From JAIBCC01 sp963763855 (GTDB lineage Bacteria; Acidobacteriota; Blastocatellia; Pyrinomonadales; Pyrinomonadaceae): DNA of 64,000 nucleotides. Shown here piece by piece: positions 7,891 through 16,011 of this stretch (position 1 is its first letter; each line of letters opens with the position of its first letter). Where the stretch lies: the NCBI GenBank assembly GCA_963763855.1, contig CAVXPU010000002.1:372001-436000 (forward strand). The letters run 5' to 3'. The translations under genes were made by a program, and so were the position numbers. A model generated the notes under the pieces. The model searched no databases. It was not told where the DNA came from and saw only the letters and a program-made list of their open reading frames with translations.

Positions 7891-8402
7891 ACGAAGAGCT
7901 AATTACGATTGCCAAAATTGTCAGGACTCGCGGCTTACGCGGGGAAGTTGTGGCGGAATCGCTGACTGATTTCCCCGATCGATTTGGCGATCTTGAAACA
8001 GTTTCAATTATTGATTCAAACGGTAAGTCTTTTGAAGCTACGCTCGAAAAATTTTGGTTTCAGAATGATCGCGTCATCTTGAAATTCAAAGGTTTCGACA
8101 CAATTGAAAAAGCGGAAGCTTTACGGAATTGCAGCGTTTGCATTTCGGAAAACGAAGCAGTTGAACTTGCCGAAGGTGAATTTTACGATTGGCAACTTCA
8201 GGAATGCAGCGTTGAAACCCTTGACGGAACAAAGATTGGTCACGTAAAAGAATTGCTTCGAACCGGCGGAACGGAAGTTTTAATCGTGCAGGGCGAAACA
8301 AAAGAGTACTTAATTCCTTTTGCTTCAGCAATTTGCACTGAGATCGACATTGAAAATAAGTTGATTCGGGTTAATCCGCCCGAGGGACTCTTAGAATTTT
8401 AG
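7887..8402 (+). CDS. rimM: Ribosome maturation factor RimM
   Basis: A 171-residue 16S rRNA-processing factor that binds S19 in the 30S head. The N-terminal RimM domain has KIVRTRGLRGEVVAESLTD, and the C-terminal PRC-barrel has EFYDWQLQECSVETLDG. Length is normal. GTG start at 7887, coupled to khpA. The TAG stop (8400-8402) is the first three bases of a tandem TAGATTT repeat that fills the gap to trmD. Confidence 0.93.
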   Translation: MNEELITIAKIVRTRGLRGEVVAESLTDFPDRFGDLETVSIIDSNGKSFEATLEKFWFQNDRVILKFKGFDTIEKAEALRNCSVCISENEAVELAEGEFYDWQLQECSVETLDGTKIGHVKELLRTGGTEVLIVQGETKEYLIPFASAICTEIDIENKLIRVNPPEGLLEF

Positions 8403-8440
8403 ATTTTAGATTTGCGATTTTGGATTGAAAACGAAATCTA
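8400..8440. repeat. Stack of 7-nt units with inverted copy, at the rimM stop
   Basis: Four consecutive heptamers TAGATTT, TAGATTT, GCGATTT, TGGATTG occupy 8400-8427. The inverted unit AAATCTA follows at 8434-8440. The rimM stop codon lies inside the first unit. It belongs to the same structural class as the stacks at 29903, 31005 and 39561, with a different unit. Confidence 0.7.
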
Positions 8441-8449
8441 AAACCCGAA

Positions 8450-9157
8450 ATGAGAATTGATGTTTTAACAATTTTTCCTGAATTTTTTACTGAGGTTTTT
8501 GATTTTGGAATCATCAGGAGAGCTAAGCTAGCTGAAATTGTTGAGATAAACGTTTACGACATACGATCTTTTACAACAGATAAACATCGAATAGCTGACG
8601 ATAGACCTTTTGGCGGCGGCGATGGAATGGTCCTCAAGGCTGAGCCGATATTTCGTGCGATCGAAGAAATTGTCGGCACTTCAAACCGTGATAATTATCC
8701 AAAAGGGACGCGGGTTGTGCTTTTAACTCCGCAAGGACGAGTTTTTAAGCAAGCAGTCGCGAAAGAATTTGCAGATGATGCAGATCACATAATCTTGATT
8801 TGCGGACGCTACGAAGGCATTGACGAAAGAGTAAACGATGTTTTGGTAACAGACGAACTTTCGATCGGCGATTATGTTTTATCTGGCGGAGAAGCGGCGG
8901 CAATTGTTGTAACTGATGCAATAGTTAGACTTCTGCCGAATGCTTTAGGCAGTGAAACGTCTGCAGTTAATGATTCTTTTACGGAAGACTTGCTCGATTG
9001 TCCGCATTATACGCAACCGAGAGATTTTCGTGGCATGTTGGTTCCTGAGGTACTTTTGGGAGGCAATCACGCCGAAATTGAAAAATGGCGAAAAGCCAAA
9101 GCGTTGGAGAAAACGCAAAAATTTAGACCGGATTTATTAAATAAGGAGAATAGTTGA
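8450..9157 (+). CDS. trmD: tRNA (guanine-37-N1)-methyltransferase TrmD
   Basis: A 235-residue SPOUT methyltransferase that puts m1G at position 37 of tRNAs and so keeps the reading frame. N-terminus MRIDVLTIFPEFF is typical. Trefoil-knot SAM-binding motifs LICGRYEGIDERV and DELSIGDYVLSGGE are complete, as is RPFGGGDGMVLK. Length is normal. Lies between rimM and rplS as in most bacteria. Confidence 0.97.
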   Translation: MRIDVLTIFPEFFTEVFDFGIIRRAKLAEIVEINVYDIRSFTTDKHRIADDRPFGGGDGMVLKAEPIFRAIEEIVGTSNRDNYPKGTRVVLLTPQGRVFKQAVAKEFADDADHIILICGRYEGIDERVNDVLVTDELSIGDYVLSGGEAAAIVVTDAIVRLLPNALGSETSAVNDSFTEDLLDCPHYTQPRDFRGMLVPEVLLGGNHAEIEKWRKAKALEKTQKFRPDLLNKENS

Positions 9158-9214
9158 AGTGAATAGCGAAAGGTTTTTTACAACTTTTCCGCATCACCTC
9201 TCTCTAGCAAAACA

Positions 9215-9592
9215 ATGAATACATTAGATAGTATTGAAAAAACACAGTTGAAAGACAATATTCCTGATTTCAAATCGGGAGATACGGTTCGCGTTCACGT
9301 TCGCATCAAAGAAGGAAACAAAGAACGTCTGCAAGTTTTTGAAGGACTTTGCATCGCTCGTAAACACGGCGGTTCTCGTGAAACAATCACGGTTCGCAAA
9401 ATTAGTTTCAGCGTTGGCGTAGAAAGAATTTTTCCAATTCACGCAACCATTATTGACCATATCGACTTAGTTCGCAGAGGTCGGGTTCGTCGTGCTAAGT
9501 TGTATTATTTGCGTGCTTTACGTGGCAAGGCTGCTCGTATTAAAGAGCTCGATACACGCAACAAAGACGCAGCGAAAGCTGGCAAAAAATAG
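9215..9592 (+). CDS. rplS: 50S ribosomal protein L19
   Basis: A 125-residue L19 located at the 30S-50S interface. The family core is intact: FKSGDTVRVHVRIKEGNKERLQ, then FEGLCIARKHGG, SFGVGVERIFP-like SFSVGVERIFPIHATII, and VRRGRVRRAKLYYLRALRGKAARIKE. Start ATG 9215, 57 bases after trmD. rnhB follows after 18 bases. Confidence 0.97.
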   Translation: MNTLDSIEKTQLKDNIPDFKSGDTVRVHVRIKEGNKERLQVFEGLCIARKHGGSRETITVRKISFSVGVERIFPIHATIIDHIDLVRRGRVRRAKLYYLRALRGKAARIKELDTRNKDAAKAGKK

Positions 9593-9610
9593 CCGTCAGG
9601 TAAACGAAAA

Positions 9611-10273
9611 GTGAGCGACGCGGAGAGATTATTATTCAAATTTGAAGAATCATCTCCCCGCGTTTCTGCGTCTGCTATTGGGCTGGAATTTGAAGAACAA
9701 GCAATATCCGAAGGCTATAAACTTATTGCTGGAATTGACGAAGTCGGGCGAGGCTGCCTGGCAGGATGTGTTGTCGCAGCAGCCTGTATTTTAGACTTAT
9801 CAAAACCCCTTCCGGAAGGCTTAAATGATTCAAAAAAGCTATCCGCCAAAAAACGTGAATCGCTTGATTCTCAAATCAAAGAAAACGCTGTAAGTTATGC
9901 AATTGCACAAGTTGAAGCGGATGAGATAGACCTGATAAACATACTCCAAGCGACCAAAAAAGCAATGAAATTGGCGATTGAAAAATTATCTCCAAAGGCT
10001 GACTTTTTGTTGATCGATGCCGTTAAGCTCAAAGAAGTTTTTCTACCCCAGAAATCTATTATTCACGGCGATGCAATCTCCGCATCAATTGCCGCCGCTT
10101 CGATATTAGCGAAAAATTATCGCGATAATCTAATGCAGGAAATGGACAAAATTTACCCAGAATACGGCTTTGCCAAACATGCTGGATACGGAACAAAGTT
10201 GCATTTTGAAGCATTAAGAAATCACGGACATTGCGAAATTCACCGGAAAAGTTTTCGTGGCGTTTTAGCGTAA
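9611..10273 (+). CDS. rnhB: Ribonuclease HII
   Basis: A 220-residue enzyme that cuts RNA in RNA-DNA hybrids and removes misincorporated ribonucleotides. The catalytic set is visible: AGIDEVGRGCLAG near 40-52 (Asp, Glu), NDSKKLSAKKRE near 76, and LLIDAVKL near 136, with AKNYRD near 172. The start is GTG 9611; no in-frame ATG lies closer to the domain. The first ~22 residues are not typical of the family and are encoded by an inverted repeat (9615-9672). It closes the ffh-rplS run. Confidence 0.93.
   Translation: MSDAERLLFKFEESSPRVSASAIGLEFEEQAISEGYKLIAGIDEVGRGCLAGCVVAAACILDLSKPLPEGLNDSKKLSAKKRESLDSQIKENAVSYAIAQVEADEIDLINILQATKKAMKLAIEKLSPKADFLLIDAVKLKEVFLPQKSIIHGDAISASIAAASILAKNYRDNLMQEMDKIYPEYGFAKHAGYGTKLHFEALRNHGHCEIHRKSFRGVLA
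9615..9672. repeat. Inverted repeat inside the 5' coding end of rnhB
   Basis: GCGACGCGGAGAGAT at 9615-9629 and ATCTCCCCGCGTTTC at 9652-9666 are inverted copies with a few mismatches, followed by TGCGTC. The unit resembles the ACGCGGA motif at 31046-31141. It encodes the atypical N-terminal residues of RNase HII. Confidence 0.6.
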
Positions 10274-10280
10274 ATTCGCA

Positions 10281-10286
10281 TATAAT
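10281..10286 (+). promoter_or_regulatory. Candidate -10 box (TATAAT)
   Basis: A perfect TATAAT lies 41 bases upstream of the ATG of the broken SEC-C gene and just after the rnhB stop. No convincing -35 was seen at 17 bases. A strong ribosome-binding site (TTTTGGAGG, 10310-10318) precedes the ATG, so the gene was once expressed on its own. Confidence 0.4.
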
Positions 10287-10326
10287 CCACCCTCGCTAAT
10301 GCGAAGAATTTTGGAGGTATAAGAAA

Positions 10327-10568
10327 ATGGCAAAGAAATTTAATTTAGAGGAAGACTATTCCTTTTGAGGTGACGAGCAAACGTCGTAAAGGTTATCCAT
10401 CAGAAACTCAAGTAAAACGTGGACTGAGAGTGGTTCACAATGACAAGGAATTACTTGAAAAACTTGGTCGAAACGATTTAGGTCCGTGTGGCTCAAATCG
10501 TAGATTTCAAAAAGTGTTGTTTACAAAAAGGAAAGTTTGACGGCTCTTTACGCCATCACTACTTTTAG
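10327..10568 (+). pseudogene. Frameshifted SEC-C zinc-motif protein
   Basis: From ATG 10327 the frame reads MAKKFNLEEDYSF and stops at 10366. Skipping one T in the TTTT run at 10363-10366 opens EVTSKRRKGYPSETQ and then LGRNDLGPCGSNRRF. Skipping one T of the TTT at about 10504-10506 then opens KKCCLQKGKFDGSLRHHYF, stop at 10566. Together these give a SEC-C domain (canonical NDLCPCGSGKKYKKCC) of about 79 residues. The first Cys is Gly here (GGT for TGT). With two indels and one lost ligand this looks like a pseudogene, although indels in T-runs could also be assembly errors. The motif binds zinc and is found as an add-on to SecA and many small proteins. Confidence 0.75.
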
Positions 10569-10579
10569 AGAATAAAACT

Positions 10580-10613
10580 AAAGCACGTTCACATCCTAAA
10601 TTGGGCATGCTTT
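10580..10613 (+). terminator. Stem-loop terminator after the SEC-C remnant
   Basis: AAAGCACGTTC (10580-10590) pairs with GGGCATGCTTT (10603-10613), 11 positions with one mismatch and some G-T pairs, then CTCTTGTT. It separates the remnant from the metalloprotease gene. The loop side shares TTGGGC-TGC with the stem at 13376-13401. Confidence 0.55.
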
Positions 10614-10727
10614 CTCTTGTTAATTCCTTAAAATTGACCTATCATCAGCCTCAATAAACTAATAACTTAATTCTGTTTTCCGAAAGTCATAATTCCGCAT
10701 GTAAAATATTTTGGAGGAAGATCAAAG

Positions 10728-13352
10728 ATGAGAAACACCTTTTTGAAGGTATTGATAGCAATTACATTTTTAGTATCTTGTGCGATTATTGTAATCGCAC
10801 AAGATCCACCGCCGGAAGTGCCGCCGACAGGTCCCGCAATTCCACGTCCGGGTGGATTGGGCGGACCGCCGTCAACTGATCCGCAGCCTTACGACAAAGT
10901 AATCACCAAAGATGCCAAAACCAAAGCGGGCATCTTTAAAGTTCATCAAGTAAAAGACAAATATTATTACGAAATTCCAAAGACCGAACTTGGCAAGGAA
11001 TTCCTTTGGGTTTCGCAGATCGCTAAAACGACGATTGGAGTTGGCTATGGCGGGCAAGCACTTGGAAGCCGCGTAGTTCGTTGGGATCAAAACGAAAATA
11101 AAATATTCCTTCGAAATGTGAATTATTCCGTAGTTGCCGATCCAAAAATGCCGATAGCTGAGGCAGTTGCGGCTTCGAATAACGATTCGATTCTTCAGGC
11201 ATTTCCGATTGCAGCCTTTGGACCAAACAACGAATCCGCGGTAATCGATGTGACACGTTTATTCACAACTGACATTCAAGAACTAAGTGCGAAGCAACGT
11301 TTGAGTGCGACAGCATTGGACAGTTCGCGTTCGTATCTTGAGAGAATTTCTCCATACCCAACAAACATTGAAGTTGAAGCGACTCACACTTACACACGAA
11401 TTGCTCCACCTGCTGGACTTGGTGGCGGAGGTTTACCCACTGCGGCAGCGGCTGGCGGAATGAATCCCGGAAGTGCAAGCGTTGTTTTGCATTACAGTAT
11501 GGTTAAACTGCCTGAAAATCCGATGATGCCGAGATTGTTTGACGAACGGGTTGGATATTTTTCACGAAGCACAATCGATTATGGTCGTGAAGATCAAAGA
11601 GCAGCGACTCGAACGTTTATCACACGTTGGAGACTCGAGAAAAAAGATCCAAGTGCGGCACTTTCTGAGCCGATTAAACCGATTGTTTATTACATCGATT
11701 CAGCGACTCCGACAAAATGGGTTCCGTTTATGAAACGCGGAGTAGAAAAATGGCAGAAAGCCTTTGAAGCTGCTGGCTTTAAAAATGCGATCATCGCAAA
11801 AATGGCTCCAACGAAAAAACAAGATCCTGATTTTAGTGCGGAAGACGCTCGATATTCAGTAATTCGTTGGCTTCCGTCAACTATTGAGAATGCTTCCGGA
11901 CCGAATGTTAACGATCCGCGAACGGGCGAAATTCTCGAATCCGATATTCAGTTTTATCACAATGTGATGAATCTCTCGAAAGCCTGGTATTTCTTGCAAG
12001 CCGGACCACTCGACAAAAGAGCACAAAAGCTTCCGCTTCCTGATGATTTGATGGGAACTTTAGTTGAGTATGTTGCCGCCCACGAAGTTGGTCACACATT
12101 GGGTTTTCAACACAATATGAAGGCTAGTTCAATGTATCCGGCGGATAAAGTCCGCGACCGTGAATGGGTCAAGAAAATGGGACATACGCCAACATTGATG
12201 GACTATTCGCGTTTCAATTATGTCGCTCAACCTGAAGATAACATTGACGTTGCAGACCTCGTTCCGGGCATCGGACCATACGATATGTGGGCGACTGCTT
12301 GGGGTTATAAACCAATTCCAAGTGCGAAAACTCCTGACGAAGAACTTCCGACTCTTAACGCGTGGGCTCGCGAACAGGAAACAACTCCGTGGCTCAGATT
12401 TTCAACCGAAGGCTCGAGCGGAAGCGATCCGGGCGAATTGACTGAAGCCGTTGGCGATGCCGACGCGGTCAAATCATCTGGTCTTGGTTTGTTGAATTTG
12501 AAACGAGTTGCAAAAATGCTCGTTTCTGCCACAACTACCGAAAAAGGGATGCCTTACGATGAATTGACCGAAATGTATCCGCGAATGCTTGGTCAGTGGA
12601 CGCTTGAAATGAATCACGTTGCGGCAATCGTCGGTGGATTTGATTCTCAGCAAAAACACATCGGGCAAGATGGCGTTCGCTTTTCGTTGATTCCAAAAGC
12701 GAGGCAAATGGAAGCTGTGAAATTCCTTTCAGATAACGCGTTTGCTACGCCAACGTGGGCGATTGATAAAGAAATTCTTCGCAGAATCGAGCCGGTTGGT
12801 GCTTTGAATCGTATCCGAAATTCGCAAAATAGTGTGCTCAATAATTTATTGTCCAGCTCGCGTTTTGCGAGATTGATCGAGCAATCAGCACTTGATGGGA
12901 ACGCGTCATATCAGCCGGATCAATTCTTGGCTGACGTGAGAAATAGCGTTTTTAGCGAGTTAAACGCACCGAAAATAGTGGTTGATGCTTATCGAAGAAA
13001 TTTGCATCGCTCTTATCTTGAAATTGCTAATAATAAGCTTAATTCTGCACCAGCAACTTTGCCGGCGGGTTTTCCTGCTCAGTTTGCAGCTCAGTTTATT
13101 TCAAGTGGCGACGAACGAGCGTATTATCGAGCAGAACTCCGAGCGTTAAATGCTTCGATTAGCTCATCGATTGCACGTTCGGGCGACAAAGCAACCAAAA
13201 TTCATCTCGAAGGAATTCGCGATCAAATCGGAAAGATTCTAAATCCTGAAGGCGGTAACTCAGGAAACCCGACAAATCGGCTTGCGTTGGAATTTCTCGA
13301 AATGATGCAAAATCCTGATTCGTGCTGGATGGACTATTCGATTAAGAAGTAA
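10728..13352 (+). CDS. Large secreted zinc-dependent metalloprotease (DUF5117/DUF5118-type)
   Basis: An 874-residue exported protein: signal peptide about 1-24, then a Pro/Gly-rich linker (25-55). Beta-rich N-terminal regions of the kind annotated as DUF5118 and DUF5117 follow, and then the catalytic part. The zinc motif HEVGHTLGFQHN lies near 451-462, followed by a Met-turn-like SRFNYVAQPEDN region. It matches the metzincin-like pattern HExGHxxGxxH. A strong RBS (TTGGAGGAAG) precedes ATG 10728. It is likely periplasmic or extracellular and degrades protein. The end is served by a stem-loop at 13376. The N-terminal domain names come from family memory, not from a search. Confidence 0.85.
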   Translation: MRNTFLKVLIAITFLVSCAIIVIAQDPPPEVPPTGPAIPRPGGLGGPPSTDPQPYDKVITKDAKTKAGIFKVHQVKDKYYYEIPKTELGKEFLWVSQIAKTTIGVGYGGQALGSRVVRWDQNENKIFLRNVNYSVVADPKMPIAEAVAASNNDSILQAFPIAAFGPNNESAVIDVTRLFTTDIQELSAKQRLSATALDSSRSYLERISPYPTNIEVEATHTYTRIAPPAGLGGGGLPTAAAAGGMNPGSASVVLHYSMVKLPENPMMPRLFDERVGYFSRSTIDYGREDQRAATRTFITRWRLEKKDPSAALSEPIKPIVYYIDSATPTKWVPFMKRGVEKWQKAFEAAGFKNAIIAKMAPTKKQDPDFSAEDARYSVIRWLPSTIENASGPNVNDPRTGEILESDIQFYHNVMNLSKAWYFLQAGPLDKRAQKLPLPDDLMGTLVEYVAAHEVGHTLGFQHNMKASSMYPADKVRDREWVKKMGHTPTLMDYSRFNYVAQPEDNIDVADLVPGIGPYDMWATAWGYKPIPSAKTPDEELPTLNAWAREQETTPWLRFSTEGSSGSDPGELTEAVGDADAVKSSGLGLLNLKRVAKMLVSATTTEKGMPYDELTEMYPRMLGQWTLEMNHVAAIVGGFDSQQKHIGQDGVRFSLIPKARQMEAVKFLSDNAFATPTWAIDKEILRRIEPVGALNRIRNSQNSVLNNLLSSSRFARLIEQSALDGNASYQPDQFLADVRNSVFSELNAPKIVVDAYRRNLHRSYLEIANNKLNSAPATLPAGFPAQFAAQFISSGDERAYYRAELRALNASISSSIARSGDKATKIHLEGIRDQIGKILNPEGGNSGNPTNRLALEFLEMMQNPDSCWMDYSIKK

Positions 13353-13375
13353 TTCGAACAAACGTTCTTGGAAAT

Positions 13376-13401
13376 TGGCACGCTCGAAGTTGGGCGTGCC
13401 A
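13376..13401. terminator. Bidirectional stem-loop between the metalloprotease gene and dapF
   Basis: TGGCACGC (13376-13383) and GCGTGCCA (13394-13401) form a perfect 8-bp stem with a 10-base loop. It lies between two convergent genes and directly touches the dapF stop at 13402. The T-tract on the plus side is weak (TTAATATTT). Confidence 0.6.
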
Positions 13402-14202
13402 TTAATATTTGCCGTCAAAAACAAAATCCGCTCTTCCTAAAATCAACATTTCTCCATCATCCCGCCAAGTAATATCAGTCGTTCCGCCTTCTGTATGAAC
13501 GTGAATTTTACCGCGTAAATTCCCTTTCGCGAGCCGTGCGATTGCCGCCGCAGTGGAGCAAGTTCCCGAAGAAGAAGTTTCGCCCGCACCACGTTCCCAA
13601 ATGCGAATTTTGATGTTCTCGGAATCTATAACCTTAACAAATACAACATTTGTTCGATCCGGAAATTTTTCGTGCGATTCAATTTCTTTACCTATCAAAC
13701 GCCAATCGAACTGATCAAAAGCTTCAACAAAAATAACTGCAACCGGATTTCCAACGTTCAGAGAATCGATCAATAAGTCGTAATTCGTAAGTCGTAATTC
13801 GTAATTTTCAATCCCAGAAGGTTTACCGATTTCAGCGTCAAACCAGTAATGTCCATCGCTCATTTTCTCAACGAGACGATAATTCTTGATTCCGCTTTTC
13901 GTTTGCAAACGCAAGTTTTCAGCATTCCACAAACCCTTAAAATAAGCGTAGGCGACCGCACAGCGAGTCCCGTTTCCCGAAAATCCCGCTTCGCTTCCGT
14001 CAGGGTTAATTATTCGGCAGGAAAAATCAGCATTTGAATTTTTGAGCTTTTCTAAAATCGCGATCCCATCGGAGCCGACTCCTAAATTACGATGACAAAA
14101 GAGTTTAGTAAATTCGGCTAAGTCAACGACTTCGCTTAATTGTTCAGCTTCAATCACAACGTAATCATTACCGAAGCCGTGAAATTTTGAAAATTTGATC
14201 AT
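13402..14202 (-). CDS. dapF: Diaminopimelate epimerase homologue with Ser at both catalytic Cys positions
   Basis: A 266-residue protein of the DapF fold, which converts LL- to meso-diaminopimelate for lysine and peptidoglycan. Substrate-binding landmarks are present: GFGNDYVVIE near 9, NPDGSEA near 66, GNP near 151, RTNVVFV near 183 and ERGAGET near 203. However QCGNG is FSGNG (S75) and ACG[ST]G is SSGTC (S212, with a Cys at 215), so both acid/base cysteines are serine, and the usual GNPH reads GNPV. Function as a standard epimerase is therefore uncertain. Its ATG overlaps the dacB stop by four bases. Residues about 132-146 are coded by a 14-bp tandem repeat. Confidence 0.82.
   Translation of the reverse strand: MIKFSKFHGFGNDYVVIEAEQLSEVVDLAEFTKLFCHRNLGVGSDGIAILEKLKNSNADFSCRIINPDGSEAGFSGNGTRCAVAYAYFKGLWNAENLRLQTKSGIKNYRLVEKMSDGHYWFDAEIGKPSGIENYELRLTNYDLLIDSLNVGNPVAVIFVEAFDQFDWRLIGKEIESHEKFPDRTNVVFVKVIDSENIKIRIWERGAGETSSSGTCSTAAAIARLAKGNLRGKIHVHTEGGTTDITWRDDGEMLILGRADFVFDGKY
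13775..13802. repeat. Perfect 14-bp tandem duplication inside dapF
   Basis: AAGTCGTAATTCGT occurs at 13775-13788 and again at 13789-13802, followed by AATTTTC. On the coding strand it yields the peptide NYELRLTNYDLL. Similar AGTCGTAATTC wording is seen in the intergenic gap near 18905, so it is probably an intergenic-type repeat captured in frame. Confidence 0.7.
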
Positions 14203-15897
14203 GGAGTTCGTCCGTTAAAATTTGTTAAGGATACGACAATTTCATCAATCGTAGCCTGCCGAATCGAACCGGTACCTACTCCATTAACGATGATCGAAAA
14301 GACGAGTGGTTCACCTGAAACGGTTGTTAAATAACCACTTAGAGCAGATACTTGATCGATTGTTCCGGTCTTTCCACGCACATTATTTGCCGCCGTTGTT
14401 CCTACAAAACGATTTCTAAGAGTTCCGTCAAAAGCTCCGATTGTCAGAGAATCTCGCCATGCCTGCGAATTTGGGCTACGAGACATAAATGAATAAAGTT
14501 GTGCGGAAGAAGCCGCAGTGATCAAATTATGCCGCGAAAGTCCCGAGCCGTCGTATTGTAAAACGCTATCTTGTGCGATTCCCGCCTGAAGCAAGAAATT
14601 TTTCACTACCTCCAAACCTCTTTGATCGCTGGTTGCTTTCGGATTCGTTTTATCGCCAAGCTGCTCACCCAAAATACGCAGAATCGTCTCGGTGTACATA
14701 TTTTGGCTTGGTTTCATTGTTTTCGCAGCGATTAAACTAAGCGGCGGAGACTCAAGCTTGGCAATTTCAACCGGTGGAACCGACGAAGCAACCGCTTGCA
14801 TTATTTTATCTTTTGCACCAATTACGCGATTCGTGCCTGTTACCGTGACTCCTTTCTGTTGAAGTAATTGGCGAAGCATATCGACGAAGAGTTGGGCGGG
14901 TCGGGTGACGGTAACATAACCCTTGAAACCCTTATCGCCGACCGGCATTGTTCCGCTGATTTCCAAAATATTGCGATCAAGTTTTTTAACAATTTGAAGC
15001 TCGCGTTTGTTGCCCGAAGCATTTGTTACACAACGATTTACGACCGTAAACAGGCTGTTCAAGGGCAGGATTTGCACCACGCATGGCGAATTTATCGAAC
15101 CCGGTTTAACCGACAAATCAACCGCATTATCTAAAACGCTCAAAGCCGAAATTTCTGCTCCGTAATACCATTGCAGATCGTCCCATTCCCACGTAGGCGG
15201 AATCGCTCGATATTGAAATAACTTTCGTCGCCGACCAAATTTCCTTCAATTGTTCTTCACACCCGCCTGAACAATTTTATTCGCCAACGGCTCCAAAACT
15301 CTAAGGTAATCGGCATTTGTGAAAACGGTATTTGCGGTCGCCTCAGGATTCGTAAAAGCCAACGCCATGGAGACATCGCCGCGTCCGTAAATTGTTAAAT
15401 CACCCTTAATCAAACCATTAGAATCTGGCATCGAAGCAGCATAAACACTGGTTGCAATGCGATAATTCGGTGAGAGTTTTTCGATTGCGGTGGCAACCGT
15501 AAAGCTCTTCATATTCGAAGCAGGCATCACGTATTTTTCGGCGTTTTCTTCATAAACGACCTTGCCCGAAGTAAGCGAAATCACCTTTAATTCCGACGGT
15601 TCCACGGCGTAATTCCGCACGAGATAGGCTCATACGAATTCTGGATTGCAATTCGGAAACGCTCTGAATTGGTGGCGGAGTAGGTGTTGCTGTTGGAGTT
15701 GGAATCGGAGTTGGCGTTTGTTTCGGAGTAGGAGTTTGCTTTGGAGTTGCTGTCTTTTTAGGAGTTGGCGTAGGCGTTGCAACTCTATCGCGTTTCGTAT
15801 CTTGGGCGGAAACGAAAGTTCCAAAATTTAACCCAGCCAATAATAAAACGAGGCTGAAAATTCCCACTATCTCAAGTCTTTTTGTCGATTCTTTCAT
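14199..15897 (-). pseudogene. dacB: D-Ala-D-Ala carboxypeptidase/endopeptidase (PBP4, DacB-type) with three frameshifts
   Basis: Read through three indels this is a full PBP4-type enzyme, which trims peptidoglycan stem peptides. It has a signal segment, a Thr/Pro linker (TPTP repeats, 15695-15785), the Ser-x-x-Lys box SNMK near 15510, SGLSRHN near 14540 and KTGT near 14365. The frame breaks at an extra base near 15584-15585 (after RRGTVGIK), an extra A near 15253-15257 (before IEGNLVGDESY) and a missing base near 15216-15218 (before AIPPTWEWDD). All three spliced junctions restore family sequence. That fits either very recent decay or assembly indels. Start at ATG 15897; the TTG at 15930 is unlikely. 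The stop overlaps dapF by ATGA. Confidence 0.85.
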
Positions 15898-15930
15898 AAA
15901 TTGTTTTTTATTGTATTTTACGTTTACCAA

Positions 15931-15968
15931 AAAACAAAAAGGCTGTCGATAAAATTTACCGACAGCCT
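15931..15968 (-). terminator. Intrinsic terminator after the secreted-protein gene at 16012
   Basis: GGCTGTCG (15941-15948) pairs with CGACAGCC (15960-15967). On the minus strand the stem is followed by TTTTTGTTTTTT, a strong U-tract. It ends transcription of the 16012-17073 gene just before dacB. Confidence 0.85.
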
Positions 15969-16011
15969 CTCAGTTCATTTCGCTGCATGAACTTACTTAT
16001 ATGCTGCAAAC

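Noticed and set aside
15695..15785. TPTP-coding stretch as a CRISPR or satellite array
   Set aside because: The repeats are short, uneven and in frame with dacB as a Thr/Pro linker.
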